64,000 nt of DNA from Caldilineaceae bacterium (GCA_026708085.1 JAPOVP010000087.1:1-64000); one strand, 5' to 3'; shown: positions 1-9,111, numbered from the stretch's first letter. Translations and numbers: made by a program. Notes: generated by a model from the sequence alone, not told the origin.

Positions 1-91
1 TTGCGGGGGCGGAGCCCCCGCACAAGGGAGGGCCGAATAGGCCCGACCGCCCCAATGCGAGGAGTGAGGAGTGAGATTCGCTCGCCTCGTC
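1..91. repeat. Dispersed intergenic repeat, copy 1
   Basis: The first 53 bases form a G-run/C-run palindrome followed by GCACAAGGGAGGGCCGAA and GGCCCGACCGCCC. The same series recurs almost exactly at 22355-22404. The flanks also match in part: a TCGCTCGCCTCG tail lies at 77-88 here and at 22429-22440 in the other copy. The copy may begin before the window. The two copies lie in gaps between unrelated genes, so this looks like a genome-wide intergenic repeat of unknown role. Confidence 0.7.
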
Positions 92-170
92 CGGCGTCGC
101 CCTCTGAATAAGGCTTAGTTGTTGCAGTGTGTGTTAAAATGCACTGCACTCAGCCGACATTGAGCTACAC

Positions 171-653
171 ATGGAAACCAAGAGCAAGACTGTCGCCGAC
201 TCGACGACGCGGATCAGCCAGATAATGAATCCCGAGCACGCAAACGTGCTGGGAAACGTGCACGGCGGCGTAATTTTGAAGTTGTGCGATGAATGCGGGG
301 GGATCACGGCGGCACGCCATGCGAGGCGAGTAGCGGTGACGGTCGCGGTTGACAGCATGGCTTTTCATGAGCCGGTGCAGGTCGGCCAATTGTTGAGGCT
401 GCGGGGGAGAATTACCTACGTGGGCCGCAGTTCCATGGAGGTGGAGGTCATCGTACAGGCGGAGGACCTGCTGACCGGCGGGATTTCACATACGAACAGC
501 GCCTACTACATTTTCGTTGCCCTGGACGAAAGAGGCCTGCCTACCGAGGTCCCGCGGCTCGAACTGACGAACGAAGCGGAACGAAGACGTTTCGAGGAGG
601 GCAAAGAGCGACAGAGCCAGCGGCTCCAACGGGCTGGGAAGAAAATGAGGTGA
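171..653 (+). CDS. Acyl-CoA thioesterase, hotdog fold (YciA/BFIT type)
   Basis: A 160-residue cytoplasmic protein that probably hydrolyses acyl-CoA thioesters. The hotdog core is visible in order: an N-terminal strand with IMNPEHANVLGNVHGG, a helix with LCDECGGITAARHA, and a strand with VAVDSMAFHEPVQVGQ followed by LRLRGRITYVGRSSMEVEV. The HGG turn and the later FHEPV segment match the acyl-CoA hydrolase family of the YciA/BACH kind. The tail after residue 130 is charged and low in complexity. No clear Shine-Dalgarno precedes the ATG. The acyl chain preference cannot be read from the sequence. Confidence 0.85.
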   Translation: METKSKTVADSTTRISQIMNPEHANVLGNVHGGVILKLCDECGGITAARHARRVAVTVAVDSMAFHEPVQVGQLLRLRGRITYVGRSSMEVEVIVQAEDLLTGGISHTNSAYYIFVALDERGLPTEVPRLELTNEAERRRFEEGKERQSQRLQRAGKKMR

Positions 654-681
654 GCGGAGCCAAGACCGCAACAATCCGCGG

Positions 682-1491
682 ATGCAATCCCTTCGACGCG
701 TTGTCACCCAAACCTTGAATCCTCTGCACAGATGGCTGCTACCTGCCGGCGCTTTATGTACTTTCGTGGGCTACGTTCGACCTTGGATCGATCATAAGGC
801 GGCGGGACTGGCGGTCCTGGGACTGGATTTGGGTGAGCTGGTTAAGTTTCTGCACCCGGTGCAACAGGGCGAGATCCGGCTCTGGCGCGAAGGGTTCTAT
901 CTGCCGCTGGTGGCAGTGAGTGTCAGCCTCAGTCTGAACGCTTTTCGTCGGGATTCGAAGGCACATGCCGGCACGGGTCCGGAGGGTCGTGGAACAGAAG
1001 CCGACGGGAGCGGTCCACGCTACAGCTGGCCTGTGCGCATCGCGTACCTGCTGTTCGCAATAGTGACTGCACTCAATCTGTTGCCTCCTGCCTGGACCCC
1101 CCAGCAATTACTCACCCCCGAATTTCGCTTACAGGCGGTCGCGATGCTTCTTTGCCTGGCGCTGATTGCCATCAGCCCCTTGGTTGGGCTTTTCCAGTCT
1201 CCCCAGACGCTTCTGGAATCTCTTGTCGGAACTACAGAAGTCAGCGGCCGCCGCGGTTGTCTTTGGCGAGTCGCATGGGTGATCGCATTTGTTCGCGGCC
1301 TGGTGCTTGTTCTCCTCGCGGGCGCCGCGATCTACTTTCCTGTGGCCCAATTCCGGCAGGTCCTTCCGACCTTGGCCGAACTGTACGGGCAGACGCCCGA
1401 TATTGGTTGGGGGCCGGCACTGATGGTAGCCGGGCTGGCAGGCCTGCTCTGGCATGGAATAGCCGATATCTCCTCCCTACTGAACGAATGA
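682..1491 (+). CDS. Polytopic membrane protein of unknown function
   Basis: A 269-residue protein that I do not recognise. It has about six hydrophobic segments: near residues 13-33, 72-90, 112-134, 149-175, 192-220 and 238-260. A short hydrophilic loop with Gly, Arg and Glu lies around residues 90-110. Its stop overlaps the start of the next gene (ATGA at 1488-1491), so the two are probably co-translated. No catalytic motif is seen. The opposite-strand frames here are shadows. Confidence 0.7.
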   Translation: MQSLRRVVTQTLNPLHRWLLPAGALCTFVGYVRPWIDHKAAGLAVLGLDLGELVKFLHPVQQGEIRLWREGFYLPLVAVSVSLSLNAFRRDSKAHAGTGPEGRGTEADGSGPRYSWPVRIAYLLFAIVTALNLLPPAWTPQQLLTPEFRLQAVAMLLCLALIAISPLVGLFQSPQTLLESLVGTTEVSGRRGCLWRVAWVIAFVRGLVLVLLAGAAIYFPVAQFRQVLPTLAELYGQTPDIGWGPALMVAGLAGLLWHGIADISSLLNE

Positions 1492-1967
1492 TCGCAGAGA
1501 TTGGAATGAACGTCCGGGCATTTGATCTACCTTTCCGGACCGTCTGGGTCCGGCGCAAGGATATGATTGATCTGCGCGTTTCCAAAGGTACATCGGAAAC
1601 GGATAACTGGACGAACGCCGATCTCGTGGCCCACATCAGCGCATTTCGTCTGGTTGGCGTAAGCGTACAAGATCACAAGAGGTTGGGTCTTGGCCGCTGG
1701 CTGCGCGCGAACGGAAATGAAATCCCGTTTTTGTCCGATGAACCGATGCCGTCAGGTACTGTTGCGTACGATGAGGCGGGGCAGATTGCCTACTTTTCGG
1801 TCTGGCCCCAGCTTTCGAATGATGCTGATGCCCGTCATTACGAGCGCAGGGGCAAGGTATACCTGATGCGAAACGGCGGAGTCGCGAGGATCCGGTTTCC
1901 AGTACTCAATAAACGCGGGCGCGCGGGCGTACTGGGCACGGCCGCGGCTCTGCTGGCGACGAGATGA
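1488..1967 (+). CDS. Hypothetical soluble protein, coupled to the upstream membrane protein
   Basis: A 159-residue protein with no family I can name. The open frame reaches further upstream to 1152, but that part is antisense-like and overlaps the membrane protein. The ATG at 1488 sits in an ATGA overlap and is the likely start. The protein is basic and contains tryptophan-rich strands (FRTVWVRRKD and later FSVWPQLS). It ends in a basic Gly/Ala-rich tail with no predicted membrane span. Tight coupling suggests it works with the preceding membrane protein. Confidence 0.6.
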   Translation: MIAEIGMNVRAFDLPFRTVWVRRKDMIDLRVSKGTSETDNWTNADLVAHISAFRLVGVSVQDHKRLGLGRWLRANGNEIPFLSDEPMPSGTVAYDEAGQIAYFSVWPQLSNDADARHYERRGKVYLMRNGGVARIRFPVLNKRGRAGVLGTAAALLATR

Positions 1968-2084
1968 TCGTTGCAGAGTCTATTTAGCGTACAACTTGAA
2001 GGCACGTTGCGCGTTCGAGGATTGCGACTGCAGAGCTGAGACCAATGCCAGCAAAGTCTTTCACCCTAACACGGAGTTCGCTTG

Positions 2085-2969
2085 ATGTCAGAGCCTATTC
2101 GCTTCGGAGTCATCGGAGGCAGCGGCGTTTACCAGATGGAGACGCTGTCCGAAATTGAGGAAATTGAACTGGACACACCTTTTGGCAAACCGTCGGACGC
2201 GTACATTGTGGGGGCGCTGCACGGCCAGCGGGTCGCGTTTCTTGCCCGGCATGGTCGGGGACATCGCATCAGCCCGACGCGGTTGAACCAACGTGCCAAT
2301 ATCTACGGATTCAAAATGCTGGGCGTCGAGTATCTGATCGCGGTGAGCGCCTGCGGCAGCCTTCGGGAGAGGTTCAGGCCCGGTGATATTGTCATTCCGG
2401 ACCAGATTTTCGATCGCACCAGGCTAAGGGGGCTCAGTTTCTTTGATGACCCGAAGGTGGGGACTGAGGGGCTGGTGGTACATGTAAGCGTTGCCCACCC
2501 TTTCTGCGACTTTCTCAGCGACATCTGCTTGCGGGCGGTTGATCAGGCCGGGGCCACGGTGCACCGCGGCGGCAATTTCGTAACGATTGAAGGTCCGCGC
2601 TTCAGTACGAAGGCCGAGAGTATCGTATTCCGCCAGATGGGCATGGACATTATCGGCATGACGACGACACCTGAGGCGTTCCTGGCCAGAGAAGCGGAAA
2701 TGAGCTATGCCTGTATGGCGCATGTGACTGACTATGACGTCTGGCACGAGACAGAAGAGGCGGTGACGGTCGAAGCTGTCATCAGGATGCTGATGCACAA
2801 TGCCGAGGTAGCTGTAAAAGCCGTTGCCAACGCCATCGAACTGCTGGCCGACTGCGGTCCTTCGCCGCATGCCGATGCGCTCCAGGACGCGTTGATAACC
2901 GACAGGAAGGCGGTTCCAGCGGAGGTGATTGACCGCCTGGAACTGATTGTCGGCAAGTATTTCGACTGA
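2085..2969 (+). CDS. mtnP: S-methyl-5'-thioadenosine phosphorylase
   Basis: It cleaves methylthioadenosine with phosphate to adenine and methylthioribose-1-phosphate in the methionine salvage and polyamine by-product route. The protein has 294 residues, normal for the family. Visible motifs are the N-terminal GVIGGSGVY phosphate loop, ARHGRGH with LNQRANI, SACGSLRE, EGPRFSTKAES, and TDYDVWH near residue 224. The Asp pair in that last motif is the MTAP signature that separates it from purine nucleoside phosphorylase. A TTG lies just before the ATG, and GGAG upstream fits the ATG. The gene runs into a ThDP enzyme 22 bases downstream. No mtnA or other salvage gene is nearby. Confidence 0.9.
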   Translation: MSEPIRFGVIGGSGVYQMETLSEIEEIELDTPFGKPSDAYIVGALHGQRVAFLARHGRGHRISPTRLNQRANIYGFKMLGVEYLIAVSACGSLRERFRPGDIVIPDQIFDRTRLRGLSFFDDPKVGTEGLVVHVSVAHPFCDFLSDICLRAVDQAGATVHRGGNFVTIEGPRFSTKAESIVFRQMGMDIIGMTTTPEAFLAREAEMSYACMAHVTDYDVWHETEEAVTVEAVIRMLMHNAEVAVKAVANAIELLADCGPSPHADALQDALITDRKAVPAEVIDRLELIVGKYFD

Positions 2970-2991
2970 TAGGGAAGGACATTTTCCGGAT

Positions 2992-4659
2992 ATGGCCACT
3001 GTTGCAGAAACGATCGCCCAGTCTCTTCATGATGCCGGGGTTAGCCTTGCCTTCGGCATGCCTGGCGGCGAGGTTGTGTCGGTCCTGGAGGCTTTGCAGG
3101 GCGTCGGCATTGGCTTTGAGTTGATGCACCACGAGCAAAGTGCCGTCTTTGCCGCAGACGCCTATGCGCGGGCAACGGGTAAGCCGGGATGTGTGCTCAC
3201 CACGCTGGGCCCAGGTGCGCTGAACGCGGTGCCGGGAATCGGGCACGCGTGGTTGGACCGGGCTCCGGTGGTGTTGATTACGGCGCAAAAGCCTGACTTA
3301 GTACTGCCGAATTACACGCATCAGGTGGTGGACTTGCAGGCGGTCTTCGCACCGGTCACGAAGCGCACTCTCAAGGTGACGCCGCAGAACGCCGCTGTTG
3401 AGGTGCCACGCACTGTTGCGTTGACGATGCAGGGGCGGCCGGGTCCTGTGCATTTGCAGATAAGTAATGAGGAGGCGGAACTTCCGATTGAAGGGGGGAA
3501 CGGGCAGGCGGCGCGTCAGATGTCGTTTGGCGAGAGCGAGCTGAATGGGCAGGGAGACCTGCCCGACGGGGCGCAACTTGCTCAAGCGAGAGACATCATT
3601 TCGAAGGCGTCACGTCCTGTGATTCTGGCCGGGCTAGGATTGGAGCCGGAGGCTCCGTACTGTGCGCTGAGAACGCTGGCTGAGGCGGCCAAGGCGCCAG
3701 TAATCGTGTCTCCAAAGGGAAAGGGCGCCCTGCCGGACGATCACCCGCTGAGCGCAGGGGTCATCGGCTTGACCCGCACCGATCCCGTATACGAAATCCT
3801 GGAGGAAGCGGACTGTGTCGTCGCGGTCGGATTCGACGTAGTCGAGCTGGTGAAGGAGTTTGCTCTGCCGCGATCCGGTGCAAACGGGTCGGCAGAAGGG
3901 ACTGAAGGGGTACCGCTTGTCTGGATAGCAAACTGGGCCAATTGTGACCCGGTATTGCCAGCGGCCGTCGAGCTGGTTGGGCCGATGGCGGGGGCGCTGT
4001 TGCATCTTGCAGACGGCGAGTTTTATACGGACACACGGTGGGGTGATTTCAGGGTGCGTGAGTTTCGCGCAAAGCTGGCTGCCAGGAAATTGCCCGCGCC
4101 GCAGCCTGGCCATTTATTGCCCCAGCAACTCCTGGAGAGCATGCGCCGTTACCTACCTGAGGAGGCGTTGCTGGCGGTGGACGTAGGAAGCCACAAGATT
4201 TTCGGGAGCCTGGAGTGGCCGACATTGACTCCGAACAGCTTTGCTCTTTCCAACGGCCTGTCCTGTATGGGATTTGGATTGCCTGCAGCCATTGGCACGG
4301 CAATGGCCCGGCCTGACAAAGCCGCTGCCTGCCTCATCGGCGATGGCGGCTTGCTGATGTGCCTGGGAGAATTGAGCGTTCTGGCCAGGCTGGAATTGCC
4401 GGTGACAGTTGTGGTGGCCGTCGACAACGCCATCGACCTTATCCGATCACACCAGATCAGGCAAGGCAAGAAACCATTTGGAACTGAGTTTCCTGCCCCG
4501 GACTTTTGCAGGATCGCGGCGGCGCACGGGATTCCGGCTACGCGAATTACGACGCCGGACGGCTGTGAAAGGGCGATGGCCCGCGCTGCCGATGCGCGAG
4601 GGCCCTACCTGATCGAAGCCTTCATCGATCCCGTCGGCTATCCCACCACGCCGCGGTAG
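2992..4659 (+). CDS. ThDP-dependent enzyme, acetolactate synthase/decarboxylase family
   Basis: A 555-residue cytoplasmic enzyme with the three-domain layout of the IlvB/POX family. The N-terminal pyrimidine-binding domain has the catalytic Glu48 in HHEQSAVFAADAYARATG. A central Rossmann-like domain follows. The C-terminal pyrophosphate domain has GDGG at about 450 with DN about 28 residues later. The frame is open from 2947, but that would overlap mtnP. The ATG at 2992 follows AGGGAAGGA and avoids overlap. The substrate is not evident. With no regulatory subunit or other branched-chain genes nearby, biosynthetic acetolactate synthase is unlikely, and a 2-oxoacid decarboxylase or lyase role is an alternative. 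Confidence 0.8.
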   Translation: MATVAETIAQSLHDAGVSLAFGMPGGEVVSVLEALQGVGIGFELMHHEQSAVFAADAYARATGKPGCVLTTLGPGALNAVPGIGHAWLDRAPVVLITAQKPDLVLPNYTHQVVDLQAVFAPVTKRTLKVTPQNAAVEVPRTVALTMQGRPGPVHLQISNEEAELPIEGGNGQAARQMSFGESELNGQGDLPDGAQLAQARDIISKASRPVILAGLGLEPEAPYCALRTLAEAAKAPVIVSPKGKGALPDDHPLSAGVIGLTRTDPVYEILEEADCVVAVGFDVVELVKEFALPRSGANGSAEGTEGVPLVWIANWANCDPVLPAAVELVGPMAGALLHLADGEFYTDTRWGDFRVREFRAKLAARKLPAPQPGHLLPQQLLESMRRYLPEEALLAVDVGSHKIFGSLEWPTLTPNSFALSNGLSCMGFGLPAAIGTAMARPDKAAACLIGDGGLLMCLGELSVLARLELPVTVVVAVDNAIDLIRSHQIRQGKKPFGTEFPAPDFCRIAAAHGIPATRITTPDGCERAMARAADARGPYLIEAFIDPVGYPTTPR

Positions 4660-4674
4660 GCACACCCCTCCTCT

Positions 4675-5868
4675 CTAGAAGGTCACTACATCTCGCTGCT
4701 TGATCTTCGTCTCGTCCAGGTCCATGCCGATGCCAGGCGCAGTCGGAACACTGACGTTGCCGTTGACCGGCTTGAGCGGGCTCTTGAGGAAGAATTGGTG
4801 GATGTCGTTCCACTTGATCAGGTACTCCAACATGGGCGTAGTCGGCTCCGGCCAGGCGGCGATTACGTGGATGCTGGCAGGGGTGGAGTGACCGTGGGGA
4901 ATGACCGGCACGTCGTAAGCGGATGCCAAGGCGAGGATCTTCTGCGTTTCTGAAATGCCGCCGCACCAGTAGATGTCGGGCTGGTAGACGTCGCAGGCAC
5001 CGGCGTCCATGAGCTGTTTGAGTCCCCAGCGGGTGTATTCGTGTTCACCGCCGCTGATAGGGATGTTTACCTGGCTGCGGATCTGTGCGTACTGTTCGAT
5101 CTTGTCGGGCAGGACCGGTTCTTCGAGCCAGCGGGGTGCATACTCTTCCAGCCGGCGGGCCATCTGAACGGCGTATGGGACATCCCAACTCATCCAGCAG
5201 TCCAACATTATGTCCACATCCGGGCCGACGCTATGGCGCAGCGTTCGCGCCAAGCGGAGATTCCGTTCCATACCCATATTGCCGTCGGTGGGGCCGTCGC
5301 GGAAGAACCACTTGGTCGCTCGATAGCCTTCGGCCACAAACTGCCTGGCTCGCTCCTGGACAAGCTCCGGATCAATGGAATAGCCCAAGGCACTGGCATA
5401 GGCCGGTACTTCGGTCCTGGTGGGGCCGCCGAGGAGCTGACAGACCGGCGCGTCGAACCAGTTCCCCTTCAGGTCCCACAGTGCGCAATCGACCGAGCTG
5501 AGGGCCATCATCTCAGTTCCCTTACGCCCGTGCACCTGGGAGCGGTACATCCGATCCCACAGCCGTTCGGTGGCCAGTGGGTCGTAGCCCAGAAGAAGTG
5601 GGGCCAATTGCGTTTGGATGACAAATGCCTGGTCGAAAGGCAGGGGGCCGCCGCGGCCGGAAACGCCTTCGTCGGTCGAGATTTCGACGAAGTAGGCGGT
5701 GATGTTGTAGCGGCCTTCGCCGACTTCAAACATTTCGTGCGGGCCCTCGGCTTTGTGTTCTGGATAGATGTCCAGTGGACGCACCAAGCGTTCTTCCCAG
5801 AAGTCACCCTCAAACTCCATCTCGCCTTGCAATCGGACTACGGTTACGTCTGTGATTTTCATGTTCAT
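4675..5868 (-). CDS. Enolase-superfamily sugar-acid dehydratase, L-rhamnonate dehydratase-like
   Basis: A 397-residue TIM-barrel enzyme expected to remove water from an aldonate to give a 2-keto-3-deoxy acid with Mg2+. The N-terminal capping domain is followed by metal ligands Asp223 (MLDCWMS), Glu249/250 (WLEEP) and Glu275 (GGEHE), then a His base at 325 in IPHGHS. The MLDCWMS and QPDIYWCGG strings resemble L-rhamnonate dehydratase (RhamD). The frame is open upstream to 6525, but the protein family begins at the ATG-AAC-ATG at 5868/5862. It is transcribed divergently from the DapA-family gene and convergently with the ThDP gene, 15 bases away. The exact substrate is not proven. Confidence 0.85.
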   Translation of the reverse strand: MNMKITDVTVVRLQGEMEFEGDFWEERLVRPLDIYPEHKAEGPHEMFEVGEGRYNITAYFVEISTDEGVSGRGGPLPFDQAFVIQTQLAPLLLGYDPLATERLWDRMYRSQVHGRKGTEMMALSSVDCALWDLKGNWFDAPVCQLLGGPTRTEVPAYASALGYSIDPELVQERARQFVAEGYRATKWFFRDGPTDGNMGMERNLRLARTLRHSVGPDVDIMLDCWMSWDVPYAVQMARRLEEYAPRWLEEPVLPDKIEQYAQIRSQVNIPISGGEHEYTRWGLKQLMDAGACDVYQPDIYWCGGISETQKILALASAYDVPVIPHGHSTPASIHVIAAWPEPTTPMLEYLIKWNDIHQFFLKSPLKPVNGNVSVPTAPGIGMDLDETKIKQRDVVTF

Positions 5869-6118
5869 CTCGCTCGCTTGTAAATTGAGTGGCCACCTAT
5901 TTGTAGTATACTGATCGGGACAGGCTGGGCATCCTTGTAATGCAATGCAGGAGCCCGGTCCACGCGCCCAGTCGAGGTACTCGTGCGCCATAGTCGATAA
6001 TCTCCGAACTCCCGTTCCTTGGCAAATCGACTCAGGGCTTTTGCCGACAAAAGAGTACTGACCGGGAGGCGTCGAGCTTGACCCCTGGTCGATCAATACT
6101 CCCTCTGGTGGAGCGTGA

Positions 6119-7021
6119 ATGATGAATGAGAACTGGCGCGGCATCTTTGCGATTGTCGTTACGCCGTTTACTGACGAGCTTGTTCTGGATGAAGGGGCGC
6201 TCAGGCGCCAGGTGGAGTTTTGCATCCAGGCGGGCGCGACCGGGCTCGTAGGACCGGCCAATGCGGGCGAATTTGCGACGATGTCGGACGAAGAACGCCA
6301 GCGCTGGATTCGAATCGTCGTCGAGGAGGCCGATGGTCGTGTACCGGTCGTTGCCGCTACTACGCACGGCCACAAGGTACCGGCCGCAGCGCTGAGCCAG
6401 TTCGCCCAGGACGTTGGCGCAGACGGTATCATGGCGATGCCGCCCCACATCCTGCATCCCGATGCAGATGGCTGCTTTGAATATTTCCGGACGCTGAATG
6501 ACGCCTTGCGCATTCCCATCTGCATTCAGAACTTTATGGGACCGATCGGTACGCCCATGTCCTCGGATTTGCTGGCGCGGATGTGCCGGGAATTGGAGTG
6601 GGTACAGTATTTGAAGGAGGAAACGCTGCCGGAGCCTCGAGCCATTTCGCGGACGCTGGCCGCTGCAGGTGATGACTGTCGGGGCGTTTTCGGGGGACAG
6701 GGGGGGATCTATATGATCGATGAGTGGCGACGGGGGGCCTGCGGAAACATGCCTGCCAGCCAGTCGGTCGATCTGCATACGAAAATCTGGGGAATGTTGG
6801 AGGAGAATGACGAGTCCGGCGCACGTGAACTCTTTAACCGCCTGCTGCCCCTGATCAACTTCGAGCGTATGCACGGGGTCGCGGTTTACAAGCAGGTCTT
6901 CCTGCGACGCGGAATCTTCTCGTCGACCGCCAGCCGCATCCCCGGCGCATTCCTGGACAGTCAGGATTTGCAGGAGTTTGAGGCCATCTGGCAGGATATA
7001 GCGCCGCTCTTGGAGGAATAA
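6119..7021 (+). CDS. DapA/N-acetylneuraminate lyase family protein with altered active site
   Basis: A 300-residue class I aldolase-fold protein. The Schiff-base lysine is Lys166 in YLKEET, and the later glycine turn FGGQGG is present. The usual tyrosine of the YN(I/V)P motif is absent: here the segment reads CIQNFMGP, with Gln137 in that position. The usual Thr-Thr pair of the GTTGE loop is also replaced (GPANAGEF, residues 45-52). It therefore keeps imine chemistry but lacks the normal proton relay. Neighbouring sugar-acid dehydratases suggest action on a 2-keto-3-deoxy acid or similar. GGTGGAG precedes the ATG. A second ATG follows directly. Confidence 0.82.
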   Translation: MMNENWRGIFAIVVTPFTDELVLDEGALRRQVEFCIQAGATGLVGPANAGEFATMSDEERQRWIRIVVEEADGRVPVVAATTHGHKVPAAALSQFAQDVGADGIMAMPPHILHPDADGCFEYFRTLNDALRIPICIQNFMGPIGTPMSSDLLARMCRELEWVQYLKEETLPEPRAISRTLAAAGDDCRGVFGGQGGIYMIDEWRRGACGNMPASQSVDLHTKIWGMLEENDESGARELFNRLLPLINFERMHGVAVYKQVFLRRGIFSSTASRIPGAFLDSQDLQEFEAIWQDIAPLLEE

Positions 7022-7144
7022 CTGAAAGTTCAGGGGACACTACGGTGGGCCCAGGACGCAGGACCTTGAAATTGCTCGCAGTTTCCATGTTTGCGCCAAG
7101 AGAAGGCCGAAGCTGCGGACTCCCATTATTCACATCGTCATTTC

Positions 7145-8317
7145 ATGAACGCCACTATAGCTGCCATAGAGCTGTTTCCCCTACGCATTCCCCGCGACGT
7201 ACCCTATTTGGGCCCGCTTGAGGAAGACAACCGGCCAAACCCGAAGGGCTATATCGTGCGCCCGGGCAACCGAACCGTTTACCCGGTAGTTGACCAGACG
7301 CTGCTGGTCAAAGCGGTTGCGAGCGAAGGAACTGTGGGTTGGGGCGAATGTTTTGGCGTGGTGGCGCCGCAGATAGCGCAGACAGTTCTGGAAGAGCTGC
7401 TGATCCCGTTTGTCATTGGCCGCAGCCCTCACGATGTTGAACGCATCTACGAGGACCTCTATGATTTGCAGCGAGTCCGGGGCCATTTTGGGGGATACGC
7501 GCTCGATGCGATTGCGGGGCTGGATATGGCCCTTTGGGACTTGCGGGGCAAGTTGTTGGGGCAGCCGGTGTGGCAGCTGCTGGGGGGACTGCGGCACGAG
7601 AGGCTGCCGGTGTACGTTTCCGGTCTGCCGGGTGCGACGAAGGAGGAGAGGGCTGCGCTGGGGAAAAGTTGGATCGATCGCGGATTTTCAGCGTTGAAGT
7701 TTGCAGCAGTCGTGGCCGACGAAGGCGAGGTTGCCGAGGTCGAAGCTATTCGGCGAGAAGTCGGGCCGACGCCAAAGATTCTCGCTGATCTTCACTGGCG
7801 CTACACTGCGCTGGAAGCGATCCGGCTGATCGAGAGACTGTGCGACTTCGACCTGTACCTTGCTGAGGCTCCAGTCGCGCCGGAGGACCTGGCGGGCCAG
7901 GCGCAGGTGGCGCGTTCGGTCGGCACGCGAATCGGTCTGGGGGAGGAGTGGCGAACCATTCATGAATACCTTCCGCGGTTGCAGGCCAGATGCATGGACG
8001 TCATTCAGCCGGAGATGGCCCACACCGGCGTAACCGGGTTTCGCCGCATTTGTGAACTGGCACAGGCCTTCCACTGCCAGGTGATGCCGCACGCGACGAT
8101 CAATATCGGCATCGCGCAGGCGGCCAGCCTGCACGTTGCAGCGACCGCGGCCAACTTCGTCATGCATGAGTACCAGCACTCAATTTTTGACCGCAACAAG
8201 CAGTACATACGCAGCACGATGGACTGCGGCGCCGGCTACTTCAGGCTTCCTGACGGGCCCGGCCTTGGCACTGAGCCTACCGAAGAGGTGCTGAGATTTG
8301 TCTTGGGCCGCGGCTAG
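7145..8317 (+). CDS. Mandelate racemase/muconate lactonizing enzyme-family protein, probable sugar-acid dehydratase
   Basis: A 390-residue enolase-superfamily enzyme, a different branch from the one at 4675-5868. Visible residues are Lys185 (ALKFAA) on the second barrel strand, Asp215 (LADLHW), Glu241 (LAEAP) and Glu267 (GLGEEW) as metal ligands, and His316 (MPHAT) as general base. The frame is open from a TTG at 7091, but the family start pattern (M-x-I-x-x-I-E) fits the ATG at 7145. No good Shine-Dalgarno is seen. Genes for a DapA-family lyase and a lactonase flank it, which fits an aldonate dehydratase, though racemase or cycloisomerase activity is possible. Confidence 0.82.
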   Translation: MNATIAAIELFPLRIPRDVPYLGPLEEDNRPNPKGYIVRPGNRTVYPVVDQTLLVKAVASEGTVGWGECFGVVAPQIAQTVLEELLIPFVIGRSPHDVERIYEDLYDLQRVRGHFGGYALDAIAGLDMALWDLRGKLLGQPVWQLLGGLRHERLPVYVSGLPGATKEERAALGKSWIDRGFSALKFAAVVADEGEVAEVEAIRREVGPTPKILADLHWRYTALEAIRLIERLCDFDLYLAEAPVAPEDLAGQAQVARSVGTRIGLGEEWRTIHEYLPRLQARCMDVIQPEMAHTGVTGFRRICELAQAFHCQVMPHATINIGIAQAASLHVAATAANFVMHEYQHSIFDRNKQYIRSTMDCGAGYFRLPDGPGLGTEPTEEVLRFVLGRG

Positions 8318-8337
8318 ATCGAAAAGGAGTATTGGGT

Positions 8338-9111
8338 ATGGGTGAGAGGGAGTTTGCCGTTGTCGATACGCATTGCCATATCGGCTTGCACAAGTATGAG
8401 CCGGTGGAGGTCCTGCTTTTTCACATGGAGCGTGCCGGGGTTGACCAGGCCGTGTTCATCCAGTACTTGGGCAACAGCGACAACAGATACATTGTGGAAG
8501 CGATGGAGGCGAATCCGGGCCGATTTGCCGCGGCCATGATCGTTGACGACGATGACGATGGATCTGCCATCCGCGCGTGGGCCGGGCAGGGCCTTGGCGG
8601 GATTCGCCTGCAGGCCGACTTTCGAGGACGCGGCGGCGATCCCCTGGCCCACTGGCGCACCGCTGACGAGTTGGGCCTGGTTGTTAGCGTATTCAGCCGG
8701 CCGGATATTCTGCAGAGCGCCGAGTTCAATGAGGTGTTGCGCCTCTTCCCGGACCTTTCAATGGTCATAGAGCATTTGGGGGGAGTCAAACCCGGCGTAG
8801 ACCTGGATGAGTTCGCGGCCATCACCGCCCTGGCCCGCCACGAAAACCTGACCATCAAACTGCCTGGATTCGGTGAATTCTGCGACCTGCCCTGTCCTTT
8901 TGGGAATGTTCCCCCTCTTGCAGAGTTGACGTTGGAGGCATTCGGGGCACAGCGCATTATGTGGGGCAGTGACTGGCCGCCTGTCAGCAGCCGCGAAGGC
9001 TTCGACAACTCTCTGAATTTTCCCCTCTCCTATCTGGCGTCGCTGAGTGCTGACGAGCGCGACTGGATTTTCGGCAAGACAGCCCGACAGGTGTGGAATC
9101 TGGAAGGGTAG
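8338..9111 (+). CDS. Amidohydrolase-fold lactonase, COG3618 (fuconolactonase-like)
   Basis: A 257-residue metal-dependent TIM barrel. It opens with DTHCHIG (Asp10, His12, His14), has IEHLGG in the middle and WGSDWPP near residue 217, which supplies the last Asp ligand. This is the pattern of sugar 1,4- and 1,5-lactonases such as L-fuconolactonase and L-rhamnonolactonase. AAAAGGAG lies 8 bases before the ATG at 8338, which is preferred over the TTG two codons earlier. It would convert an aldonolactone to the acid used by the neighbouring dehydratases. The spacing of 20 bases after the previous gene indicates an operon. Confidence 0.8.
   Translation: MGEREFAVVDTHCHIGLHKYEPVEVLLFHMERAGVDQAVFIQYLGNSDNRYIVEAMEANPGRFAAAMIVDDDDDGSAIRAWAGQGLGGIRLQADFRGRGGDPLAHWRTADELGLVVSVFSRPDILQSAEFNEVLRLFPDLSMVIEHLGGVKPGVDLDEFAAITALARHENLTIKLPGFGEFCDLPCPFGNVPPLAELTLEAFGAQRIMWGSDWPPVSSREGFDNSLNFPLSYLASLSADERDWIFGKTARQVWNLEG

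Noticed and set aside
1152-1487. The upstream part of the frame that contains the 159-residue protein.
   Set aside because: It overlaps the membrane protein in another frame and is arginine-rich and proline-rich. The ATGA overlap start at 1488 explains the gene.
5041-5883. A 280-residue open frame on the plus strand over the dehydratase gene.
   Set aside because: It is antisense to the enolase-superfamily gene, whose family motifs and metal ligands are intact. The plus-strand product shows no domain.
6032-6874. A 280-residue frame antisense to the DapA-family gene.
   Set aside because: It mirrors the codons of the recognised gene and has no family features or ribosome binding site.
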